Positions 53,940 through 63,233 of a stretch of 64,000 nucleotides of DNA are shown in pieces. Every line of letters starts with the position of its first letter. The stretch's first letter is position 1. Below the pieces are notes generated by a model, which was given only the letters and a program-made list of their open reading frames with translations, searched no databases and was not told the DNA's origin. The translations under genes were made by a program, and so were the position numbers. The DNA comes from Symsagittifera roscoffensis (lineage: Eukaryota; Xenacoelomorpha; Acoela; Convolutidae): assembly GCF_963678635.1 (NCBI RefSeq), contig NC_087063.1, positions 85,051,574 to 85,115,573 on the forward strand. Reading direction: 5' to 3'.

Positions 53940-54265
53940 CCAATCTAAGCATGGAGCTTTCAAAAGTTTTGCTATCAACCAATCAGAACCGAGCATTCAT
54001 TATAAGGAAATTTTTATCTTTTCTGATATCAACCAATCAGAATCGACTTTCAATGGTCATGGAATTTTCAATAAATTTAAGGTCAACCAATCAAAACTGA
54101 GTTCTAATTCTCGTGGATTTTTTAACAATTTTGATATTGTTTGTAGAGATCAAAGATTTCTTCACAGGTAGTATTTGTGGTAGTAACCAATCAGAATGAA
54201 GTATTCACTGATTTTAAAATACTTTGTAGATTAGAACCAAACTATGTTTATGAAATTTCCCAATC
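53940..54265. promoter_or_regulatory. Cluster of CCAAT motifs, copy 1
   Basis: CCAAT words, mostly inside aaCCAATCAgaa, start at about 53,940, 53,979, 54,033, 54,087, 54,186 and 54,261, all on the plus strand and about 40-100 bases apart. The flanking words are conserved (caaCCAATCAgaa), closely resembling the NF-Y consensus. The open frame across it (53,908-54,171, with recurring INQSE words) is a by-product of the repeat. Confidence 0.5.
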
Positions 54266-54611
54266 AATCAATTTACTTCAATTGTTCGAATATAACTAAC
54301 ATATACAATTAACACCAAAGTGAGATAAATGAGATTACCTGTCTGGTTTTTATTGTTTTTTCAATGCTCAATTCAAATTTCGAATTTTCAATCAAAATTT
54401 TTTCGATTTGTTCTATTTCTAACCAGTGAAAAGAGAAATTACCAAAATATACATTTTTTTTGTTTTCTTTCTGGTATATTGTAATATAAAGAACCAGAAG
54501 TTTTTGGATTAGGATAATCGATTAAAAGATATTCGGACAAATCTAGATTTTGTATTTGTATCGATTTCAAAACAGTAATCGAAATGATGTTCCTTATCTT
54601 CAATATTTGTT

Positions 54612-55062
54612 TCATAGACTCTTCCATTCTTTTGTTTTTTTTCTGATGGACCAATCACTTTGCGTTAGTTCTTCTAAATAAAAACATTGTTGATAAACCT
54701 GGCAGTACTCTTCTTTTCTGAAATCTCCTCTCCATCTTTTTAGCAGAATTATTGAACTTTCTGTGTTTCTATACAAGTTAAAACTAATACAATCTCCATC
54801 AACGTCATCTGTCCACCACTCTTTTTGGTTTTTGTAATAGTTCAACATTAAAATCTGATAAATTTGCATTACAGACCTTGAAAACGCTTTTGATAGAAAC
54901 ATAAATCTCACCCAAATTAACAAAGAAACTTGAAAAAACTCGAATTGGTGTACCATTTTTACCTATTTTGTAATCAACATAAAGTGTTTTTCCCATATTC
55001 AGAGACTGATTAGTTTTAAGTAAATTCAGTATTTTATAGTATTTCAACAAATACTTAAGCAC
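54612..55062 (-). CDS. PB1-like coding fragment (copy 1), frame broken
   Basis: Two overlapping phases, 55,062-54,805 and 54,956-54,612. The first, from a Met at about 54,996, reads a GKTLYVDYKIGKNG start, an IRVFSSFF strand, an IKSVFKV helix and FNVELL. The second continues with WWTDDVDGD (54,792-54,806) and CISFN. Basic start, IRxF strand, helix and acidic DxDGD loop follow the order of a PB1 domain, whose OPCA loop has a YxDEDGD motif. A one- or two-base indel separates the phases. A decayed partial copy of the first half lies at about 55,195-55,300 on the same strand. PB1 assignment is tentative; the gene could instead be an unknown protein. Confidence 0.35.
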
Positions 55063-55104
55063 TCATTAGTGTATGTGATTCATTTTTGCTACAAATTTAT
55101 CCTA

Positions 55105-55137
55105 ACAAAATCCCCGCAAGCTGTAAGGGGATTTTGT
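55105..55137. other. Inverted repeat, 11-bp arms
   Basis: acaaaatcccc (55,105-55,115) pairs with ggggattttgt (55,127-55,137) around gcaagctgtaa. The same left arm occurs at about 53,298 and 58,273 without the right arm. Copy 2 is at 60,080-60,112. Confidence 0.7.
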
Positions 55138-55435
55138 AAACAACCAATGGAATTTGTACAGAAGATTAAAGATTTTCGGAAACAAATTTCTCACTGAAAT
55201 TAACAAAGAAAAGTGAAAAAACTCGAATTGTTGTACCATTTTTACTTATTTTTTAATCAACATAAATTGTTTTTCCCTTTTTTAGAGACTGATTAGTTAT
55301 AAGTAAATTCATGTAGCCAATCAAAACTTCAATTTAAGGCAATTGAAAACAACTAATTTAAATTTCTCATTGGTGAAATAGATGTTAACCTTTACTTTTT
55401 CACATTTTTTTGAACGTTTTTTTTTGTCCAAAATA

Positions 55436-55854
55436 GAGTTCTCCGACTAATTAAAGGTCTGTTTAGGGAAACTTACTCAATCAAAGAGTTTACTTTTGAT
55501 CCACATATTGCCTATCAAAGCATCAAACTTACGGTTGAATTACACCTCACAAGGAAAGAAATTTTGTTTTTTCTCGAGAATTTGAAGTTGATAAAAAAGT
55601 CGTACGATAACATATCAAAATTTCCTTTTATCCCCTACCCAAAACCCAAATTTGAAAAATCTCCCCAGCAAAATTTTTTGTTCCTTCATTTCTCTGAGCA
55701 ATTTCAAAGTGCAAATTCCTGTTTGATTTGGTTTGGAATCAGATTTTCAGAGATTTGCTTTGAAAAATTCAACAAATTTGAGTTATCCTCTCATATCTAC
55801 ATCAAAATCAAAGAACCTGACTATCTACTCCAAAAAAAAACAACTTCTAATTGA
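55436..55854 (+). CDS. Candidate exon, plus strand (copy 1)
   Basis: A T-rich tract ending ccaaaatag at about 55,435 looks like a 3' splice site. From there an open frame of about 139 codons runs to a TGA near 55,854. It reads FTFDPHIAYQSIKL, then ELHLTRKEILFFLENLK and later PKPKFEKSPQQNF, and has better amino-acid balance than most AT-rich random frames nearby. No family is recognised, no partner exon was identified, and the duplicate at 60,411-60,829 is uninformative because it is a recent copy. Confidence 0.3.
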
Positions 55855-56047
55855 TTAAAAACAAAAAATTCAATTAATTTCATGAAAAAATTTGTAGAAA
55901 CGCTACTTGTTTGCTATTCTTTTGTTACTTATATCAGCAATATTTCTTATTTTTACTGCAACGAATTTTTGGTCACTGATTTTTGTAATTGCTTTTGTGT
56001 ATGATTTTACTGAACTCGAAGATTTAAGTCCTTAAAAGAGTCTTCTG

Positions 56048-56224
56048 ATTGGATACGACACCTAGAACAAAAATGAATATTTTTATGATTGGAAATGACA
56101 ATGACCAAAATGGAGCTTTGTTTCCGATTGGACACGACTTTTATCCAAGAATGCCATAAAAGGAAGCTGAAATCTGATTGGAGACGCGACTTCAATCCAA
56201 ATGAGCAAAATCAAATCTGATTGG
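56048..56224. promoter_or_regulatory. Cluster of ATTGG (reverse CCAAT) motifs upstream of the small gene, copy 1
   Basis: Five copies of tctgATTGG or similar (near 56,048, 56,088, 56,127, 56,177 and 56,220), about 40-50 bases apart, each followed by a wwacgac-like word. They lie 190-370 bases before the small-gene ATG at 56,414 and in the opposite orientation to the CCAAT cluster at 53,940-54,265. This could be an NF-Y-type promoter array; that is inference. Confidence 0.5.
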
Positions 56225-56413
56225 TTAAACCCACACATTCGAGTTGAAGGTACCCCTCACTGCTAACTAAACATCGTTTTATTTTCATCTAAACAACCGT
56301 ATATTACCTCCTCTCTCAGCTCTAAATACCTTAATTTCAAATTATCTTCCGTCAGCTACCCCATCTCTCAGCTCTTTCTTGTTTTTACTCATTAAATCAG
56401 TTTATTGCTCAAA

Positions 56414-56787
56414 ATGATCTTCTCAGTGCAAAACAGCAACCTAATGTACTCTGTAGAAATTTCGCCTGATCTAGTACAAATTCAAGTGCGAGAAACAGTC
56501 TCTGGAGTTTTTCTGGCACGAATGGACATCCCAATCCAAGTCTGGCACATGGTAGAAGTGATGCAAAGGGATTTCAACGAGCATCATATGACACAAATAC
56601 CATGAAAGAGAACCACTTTGAAGAAATGCAAATGATGGAGGAAGTTTCTGATCATGTGGGAATGAACTACCCCGAGATTCCTGACTCAAGATTTGTAGCT
56701 CAACCAGTCGACGACTTCCTCTTTCCTTGGGAGGAGAAAGGATCAACCGAAAACCCCATCACAATAGATGGTGATCAGAAACAATGA
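56414..56787 (+). CDS. Small unknown gene, subunit U1 (split by a one-base loss)
   Basis: An ATG at 56,414 opens a 64-codon frame ending at a TGA that overlaps the next ATG (ATGA at 56,602). The second frame runs to 56,787. Compared with subunit U2, U1 appears to lack one base just before the overlap, so an ancestral single protein of about 120 residues is likely. Its character is acidic with a short hydrophobic/aromatic core (VWHMVEVMQRDF, later PVDDFLFPWEEKG). No signal peptide, transmembrane segment or known domain is visible. Upstream sequence is well conserved between subunits, consistent with a promoter. Confidence 0.4.
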
Positions 56788-57124
56788 CACTACAAAACAC
56801 TCCTCCACAGCAATGGAACCTCGTCTAGCTCTGCGTTCTATAGAGAACCTCGAGAGCTCTTGGCAGCTCTTTGATTGAATATTTTTTGTAAATAATTGTT
56901 GTTTGGCATTAATTTTGATCTGTGTAATTAATTAATTTCTTCGATTTCATTTGAATTATGAGAATAGATGAGAGGTTCAGGGTAAATTATTGAAACACAA
57001 TTAGAACTTAATTTAGTGCTCCGAACTCGCACACATGTTAAGAAACTTGATTAATTTTTGCACACATTTTATAGAAAAAAAACAATAGAAAAATTGTTAA
57101 CAAGTGAAAAACACCTGATAGTTT

Positions 57125-57385
57125 TTGCATCTTGACAAAAAAAACTCAAACACTTTTCGCACTTCGAAGAAAAATTTGAAACACTTTTCGCATTTTGTCA
57201 AAAAAAGTGAGACTTTTTTCGCATATTGTCAAAACGAAATGAAGGATTTTTTGCATTTTGTAGGAAACAAATGAAACACTTTTTGCATTTTGTCGAAAAA
57301 AATGAAAGATTTTTTGCATTTTGTAGGAAACAAATGAAACACTTTTTGCATTTTGTCGAAAAAATTGAAACACTTTCCGTATCTT
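57125..57385. repeat. 31-32-bp minisatellite, copy 1
   Basis: About eight copies of a unit like gaaacactttttgcattttgtcg with an A-rich end. In the best preserved part, gcattttg recurs at 57,253, 57,285, 57,316 and 57,348. Alternate units differ (tgtcg versus tgtagg), giving a 63-base higher-order period. Both strands translate into repetitive open frames that are not genes. Confidence 0.85.
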
Positions 57386-57529
57386 GTATTTGGTTCTGTT
57401 TAGCTTCTTTTTTTTCAATTAGAAAATTACATTAAATTATAGAGTTTTTGCTTAATAAAATTCGCAAAATTATTCAATTGTTACAGTTTGCACCATGATT
57501 TCCTTTCCTTAATCGATATATCGCGAACC

Positions 57530-58258
57530 CTTCATTGCTAACTAAAAATCGTTCTATTTTCAACTAAACAACCGTCAATTACCTCCTCGCTCAGCTCTAA
57601 TTACCTTAATTTCAACTTATCTTCCGTCAGCTATCCCCTCTCTCAGCTCTTTCTTGTTTTTACTCTTTAACACAGTTTATTGCTCAAAACGATCTTCTCA
57701 GTGCAAAACAGCAACCTAATGTACTCTGTAGAATTTTCGCGTGATCTAGTACAAATTCAAGTGCGAGAAACAGTCTCTCGAGCTTTTTGGCACGAATGGA
57801 CATCCCAATCCAAGTCTGGCACATGGTGGAAGTGATGCAAAGGGATTTCAACGAGCATCATATGACACAAAAACCCATGACAGAGAACCAACTTGAAGAA
57901 ATGCAAATCGTGGAGGAAGTTTCTGATCATGTGGGAATGAACTTCCCCGAGATTCCTGACTGAAGATTTGTAGCTCAACCAGTCGACGACTTCCTCTTTC
58001 CTTGGGAGGAGGCAGGATCAACCGAAAACACCATCACAATATATGAAGATGAGCGTTTCTCAGAAACAATGACTTTTCAAAACACTCCTCCGCAGTAATG
58101 GAACCTCGTCTAGCTCTGCGTTCTATAGAGAACCTCGAGAGCTCTTGACAGCTCTTTGATTGAAAATTTTTTGTAAATAATTAATGTTTCGCCTCAATTT
58201 TGTTCTGTGTAATTAATTAATTTCTTCAATTTCATTTTAATTATGAGAATAGATGAGA
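57530..58258. repeat. Second inner subunit U2 (1,275-bp period), truncated
   Basis: Homologous to 56,255-56,983, offset 1,275 bases. It ends where the outer duplication was joined (gatgagaat, then ctatttattgc). It is more diverged from U1 than the two outer copies are from each other, so the inner duplication is older. Confidence 0.8.
57689..57963 (+). pseudogene. Small unknown gene, subunit U2 (start lost, frameshift)
   Basis: The U1 start ATG is ACG here (57,689). A one-base deletion near ctcgagctttttgg shifts the frame in the middle, but the downstream MTENQLEEMQ and SDHVGMNFPEIPD segments stay in the frame expected for a single protein. It then stops at a TGA (57,961-57,963) that is a sense codon (TCA) in U1. 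U1 and U2 are therefore broken at different places. Confidence 0.55.
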
Positions 58259-58520
58259 ATCTATTTATTGCAACAAAATCCCCGCAAGCTGGCAACCAAT
58301 GGAGTTTAGAGATTTTCGGATCGATTTCCATTGAAAGTTTCAAGACAATTTGAACTCGGTTGTTGCTGGTTTGATCATCAATCAGAACATTTGAATCTGA
58401 CAAAACAAGAATAATGATGAAAAAACTGTAGATTTAGTGTATAGACTTTTCAGATTCAGTAAAAAAAATTTTCAATGTATTTTCTACTATGTTTTTTTTA
58501 TTAAAAATAAATCAATTTTA

Positions 58521-58681
58521 CCTTCTCTTGGATTGTGTTTTGAGACTGCTGAGCAAATAATATAACTTTATGTTGACAATGCTTCTTCTTGATATAATTA
58601 GTAAGTTTCTCGCTGCTATATGTATAAAAGTTACAATTGCTTTCGATGTATTGACGCATCTTTACGCATGTATTTTCTGCA
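58521..58681 (-). CDS. Candidate internal exon, minus strand (copy 2)
   Basis: Duplicate of 53,546-53,706 with the same splice-like borders and reading. Confidence 0.25.
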
Positions 58682-58914
58682 ACATTCAAAAAATGCAATT
58701 TTATCGTTTCTATTCAGTGATGACATCTCAAAAATATGAAAAAGAAAAAAAGGGAGATCTAGAATGTCCCAAAAATTTAGAAAAAAAAAGTTGAATAGCC
58801 TCCAAAAAAAGAATAAAAGTGAATAAAAACAGCAAAATGTTTAAGCAATTGTTTTTAACGTGAAAAAAAAATCAGAGTACATATGCTATTTAGCCTAGCT
58901 GAAATAAAAATCAT

Positions 58915-59240
58915 CCAATCTAAGCATGGAGCTTTCAAAAGTTTTGCTATCAACCAATCAGAACCGAGCATTCATTATAAGGAAATTTTTATCTTTTCTG
59001 ATATCAACCAATCAGAATCGACTTTCAATGGTCATGGAATTTTCAATAAATTTAAGGTCAACCAATCAAAACTGAGTTCTAATTCTCGTGGATTTTTTAA
59101 CAATTTTGATATTGTTTGTAGAGATCAAAGATTTCTTCACAGGTAGTATTTGTGGTAGTAACCAATCAGAATGAAGTATTCACTGATTTTAAAATACTTT
59201 GTAGATTAGAACCAAACTATGTTTATGAAATTTCCCAATC
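58915..59240. promoter_or_regulatory. Cluster of CCAAT motifs, copy 2
   Basis: Duplicate of 53,940-54,265 with all CCAAT words retained. Confidence 0.45.
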
Positions 59241-59586
59241 AATCAATTTACTTCAATTGTTCGAATATAACTAACATATACAATTAACACCAAAGTGAGA
59301 TAAATGAGATTACCTGTCTGGTTTATATTGTTTTTTCAATGCTCAATTCAAATTTCGAATTTTCAATCAAAATTTTTTCGATTTGTTCTATTTCTAACCA
59401 GTGAAAAGAGAAATTACCAAAATATACATTTTTTTTGTTTTCTTTCTGGTATATTGTAATATAAAGAACCAGAAGTTTTTGGATTAGGATAATCGATTAA
59501 AAGATATTCGGACAAATCTAGATTTTGTATTTGTATCGATTTCAAAACAGTAATCGAAATGATGTTCCTTATCTTCAATATTTGTT

Positions 59587-60037
59587 TCATAGACTCTTCC
59601 ATTCTTTTGTTTTTTTTCTGATGGACCAATCACTTTGCGTTAGTTCTTCTAAATAAAAACATTGTTGATAAACCTGGCAGTACTCTTCTTTTCTGAAATC
59701 TCCTCTCCATCTTTTTAGCAGAATTATTGAACTTTCTGTGTTTCTATACAAGTTAAAACTAATACAATCTCCATCAACGTCATCTGTCCACCACTCTTTT
59801 TGGTTTTTGTAATAGTTCAACATTAAAATCTGATAAATTTGCATTACAGACCTTGAAAACGCTTTTGATAGAAACATAAATCTCACCCAAATTAACAAAG
59901 AAACTTGAAAAAACTCGAATTGGTGTACCATTTTTACCTATTTTGTAATCAACATAAAGTGTTTTTCCCATATTCAGAGACTGATTAGTTTTAAGTAAAT
60001 TCAGTATTTTATAGTATTTCAACAAATACTTAAGCAC
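59587..60037 (-). CDS. PB1-like coding fragment (copy 2), frame broken
   Basis: Duplicate of 54,612-55,062 with the same frame break and the same WWTDDVDGD segment. Since the break is shared, it predates the outer duplication or reflects an intron or assembly feature common to both. Confidence 0.33.
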
Positions 60038-60079
60038 TCATTAGTGTATGTGATTCATTTTTGCTACAAATTTATCCTA

Positions 60080-60112
60080 ACAAAATCCCCGCAAGCTGTA
60101 AGGGGATTTTGT
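60080..60112. other. Inverted repeat, 11-bp arms, copy 2
   Basis: Duplicate of 55,105-55,137. Confidence 0.65.
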
Positions 60113-60410
60113 AAACAACCAATGGAATTTGTACAGAAGATTAAAGATTTTCGGAAACAAATTTCTCACTGAAATTAACAAAGAAAAGTGAAAAAACTCG
60201 AATTGTTGTACCATTTTTACTTATTTTTTAATCAACATAAATTGTTTTTCCCTTTTTTAGAGACTGATTAGTTATAAGTAAATTCATGTAGCCAATCAAA
60301 ACTTCAATTTAAGGCAATTGAAAACAACTAATTTAAATTTCTCATTGGTGAAATAGATGTTAACCTTTACTTTTTCACATTTTTTTGAACGTTTTTTTTT
60401 GTCCAAAATA

Positions 60411-60829
60411 GAGTTCTCCGACTAATTAAAGGTCTGTTTAGGGAAACTTACTCAATCAAAGAGTTTACTTTTGATCCACATATTGCCTATCAAAGCATCA
60501 AACTTACGGTTGAATTACACCTCACAAGGAAAGAAATTTTGTTTTTTCTCGAGAATTTGAAGTTGATAAAAAAGTCGTACGATAACATATCAAAATTTCC
60601 TTTTATCCCCTACCCAAAACCCAAATTTGAAAAATCTCCCCAGCAAAATTTTTTGTTCCTTCATTTCTCTGAGCAATTTCAAAGTGCAAATTCCTGTTTG
60701 ATTTGGTTTGGAATCAGATTTTCAGAGATTTGCTTTGAAAAATTCAACAAATTTGAGTTATCCTCTCATATCTACATCAAAATCAAAGAACCTGACTATC
60801 TACTCCAAAAAAAAACAACTTCTAATTGA
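60411..60829 (+). CDS. Candidate exon, plus strand (copy 2)
   Basis: Duplicate of 55,436-55,854 with the same T-rich tract and ccaaaatag border. Confidence 0.28.
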
Positions 60830-61022
60830 TTAAAAACAAAAAATTCAATTAATTTCATGAAAAAATTTGTAGAAACGCTACTTGTTTGCTATTCTTTTGT
60901 TACTTATATCAGCAATATTTCTTATTTTTACTGCAACGAATTTTTGGTCACTGATTTTTGTAATTGCTTTTGTGTATGATTTTACTGAACTCGAAGATTT
61001 AAGTCCTTAAAAGAGTCTTCTG

Positions 61023-61199
61023 ATTGGATACGACACCTAGAACAAAAATGAATATTTTTATGATTGGAAATGACAATGACCAAAATGGAGCTTTGTTTCC
61101 GATTGGACACGACTTTTATCCAAGAATGCCATAAAAGGAAGCTGAAATCTGATTGGAGACGCGACTTCAATCCAAATGAGCAAAATCAAATCTGATTGG
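61023..61199. promoter_or_regulatory. Cluster of ATTGG motifs, copy 2
   Basis: Duplicate of 56,048-56,224, again 190-370 bases upstream of the small-gene ATG at 61,389. Confidence 0.45.
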
Positions 61200-61388
61200 T
61201 TAAACCCACACATTCGAGTTGAAGGTACCCCTCACTGCTAACTAAACATCGTTTTATTTTCATCTAAACAACAGTATATTACCTCCTCTCTCAGCTCTAA
61301 ATACCTTAATTTCAAATTATCTTCCGTCAGCTACCCCATCTCTCAGCTCTTTCTTGTTTTTACTCATTAAATCAGTTTATTGCTCAAA

Positions 61389-61762
61389 ATGATCTTCTCA
61401 GTGCAAAACAGCAACCTAATGTACTCTGTAGAAATTTCGCCTGATCTAGTACAAATTCAAGTGCGAGAAACAGTCTCTGGAGTTTTTCTGGCACGAATGG
61501 ACATCCCAATCCAAGTCTGGCACATGGTAGAAGTGATGCAAAGGGATTTCAACGAGCATCATATGACACAAATACCATGAAAGAGAACCACTTTGAAGAA
61601 ATGCAAATGATGGAGGAAGTTTCTGATCATGTGGGAATGAACTACCCCGAGATTCCTGACTCAAGATTTGTAGCTCAACCAGTCGACGACTTCCTCTTTC
61701 CTTGGGAGGAGAAAGGATCAACCGAAAACCCCATCACAATAGATGGTGATCAGAAACAATGA
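61389..61762 (+). CDS. Small unknown gene, subunit U3
   Basis: Duplicate of 56,414-56,787, with the same ATGA overlap at 61,577 and the same apparent one-base loss. Confidence 0.38.
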
Positions 61763-62099
61763 CACTACAAAACACTCCTCCACAGCAATGGAACCTCGTC
61801 TAGCTCTGCGTTCTATAGAGAACCTCGAGAGCTCTTGGCAGCTCTTTGATTGAATATTTTTTGTAAATAATTGTTGTTTGGCATTAATTTTGATCTGTGT
61901 AATTAATTAATTTCTTCGATTTCATTTGAATTATGAGAATAGATGAGAGGTTCAGGGTAAATTATTGAAACACAATTAGAACTTAATTTAGTGCTCCGAA
62001 CTCGCACACATGTTAAGAAACTTGATTAATTTTTGCACACATATTATAGAAAAAAAACAATAGAAAAATTGTTAACAAGTGAAAAACACCTGATAGTTT

Positions 62100-62360
62100 T
62101 TGCATCTTGACAAAAAAAACTCAAACACTTTTCGCACTTCGAAGAAAAATTTGAAACACTTTTCGCATTTTGTCAAAAAAAGTGAGACTTTTTTCGCATA
62201 TTGTCAAAACGAAATGAAGGATTTTTTGCATTTTGTAGGAAACAAATGAAACACTTTTTGCATTTTGTCGAAAAAAATGAAAGATTTTTTGCATTTTGTA
62301 GGAAACAAATGAAACACTTTTTGCATTTTGTCGAAAAAATTGAAACACTTTCCGTATCTT
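62100..62360. repeat. 31-32-bp minisatellite, copy 2
   Basis: Duplicate of 57,125-57,385 with the same unit variants in the same order. Confidence 0.85.
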
Positions 62361-62663
62361 GTATTTGGTTCTGTTTAGCTTCTTTTTTTTCAATTAGAAA
62401 ATTACATTAAATTATAGAGTTTTTGCTTAATAAAATTCGCAAAATTATTCAATTGTTACAGTTTGCACCATGATTTCCTTTCCTTAATCGATATATCGCG
62501 AACCCTTCATTGCTAACTAAAAATCGTTCTATTTTCAACTAAACAACCGTCAATTACCTCCTCGCTCAGCTCTAATTACCTTAATTTCAACTTATCTTCC
62601 GTCAGCTATCCCCTTTCTCAGCTCTTTCTTGTTTTTACTCTTTAACACAGTTTATTGCTCAAA

Positions 62664-62938
62664 ACGATCTTCTCAGTGCAAAACAGCAACCTAATGTACT
62701 CTGTAGAATTTTCGCGTGATCTAGTACAAATTCAAGTGCGAGAAACAGTCTCTCGAGCTTTTTGGCACGAATGGACATCCCAATCCAAGTCTGGCACGTG
62801 GTGGAAGTGATGCAAAGGGATTTCAACGAGCATCATATGACACAAAAACCCATGACAGAGAACCAACTTGAAGAAATGCAAATCGTGGAGGAAGTTTCTG
62901 ATCATGTGGGAATGAACTTCCCCGAGATTCCTGACTGA
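62664..62938 (+). pseudogene. Small unknown gene, subunit U4
   Basis: Duplicate of 57,689-57,963: ACG in place of the start, the same internal frameshift and the same TGA. One visible difference is gcacgtggtgg in place of gcacatggtgg near 62,797. Confidence 0.5.
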
Positions 62939-63233
62939 AGATTTGTAGCTCAACCAGTCGACGACTTCCTCTTTCCTTGGGAGGAGGCAGGATCAACCGA
63001 AAACACCATCACAATATATGAAGATGAGCGTTTCTCAGAAACAATGACTTTTCAAAACACTCCTCCGCAGTAATGGAACCTCGTCTAGCTCTGCGTTCTA
63101 TAGAGAACCTCGAGAGCTCTTGACAGCTCTTTGATTGAAAATTTTTTGTAAATAATTAATGTTTCGCCTCAATTTTGTTCTGTGTAATTAATTAATTTCT
63201 TCAATTTCATTTTAATTATGAGAATAGATGAGA

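Larger units (their letters stand above)
53288..58262. repeat. 4,975-bp tandem duplication, copy 1
   Basis: Homology with copy 2 starts at 53,288/58,263 and ends at 58,258/63,233. Paralogous frames all differ by exactly 4,975 bases. Only a handful of substitutions were noticed, for example tggtttttattg versus tggtttatattg near 54,345 and caaccg versus caacag near 56,297. The block contains candidate exons, a PB1-like fragment, CCAAT-motif clusters, two small-gene subunits and a minisatellite. Such near identity means a very recent duplication or an assembly duplication. Confidence 0.95.
58263..63233. repeat. 4,975-bp tandem duplication, copy 2
   Basis: Near-identical to copy 1. After 63,233 the sequence does not repeat the copy 1/copy 2 junction but continues with gaggttcaggg, the natural continuation seen inside unit U1 at 56,970. 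This shows that copy 1 was cut at its right edge, while copy 2 keeps the original neighbour. Paralogous features below are at +4,975. Confidence 0.95.

Noticed and set aside
53908-54171. 87-codon plus-strand frame with recurring INQSE words
   Set aside because: It is the translation of the repeated CCAATCAgaa motif and has no other protein character.
57146-57418. Open frames on both strands rich in Phe/His/Lys repeats
   Set aside because: Both are products of a 31-32-bp minisatellite whose unit pair keeps frames open.
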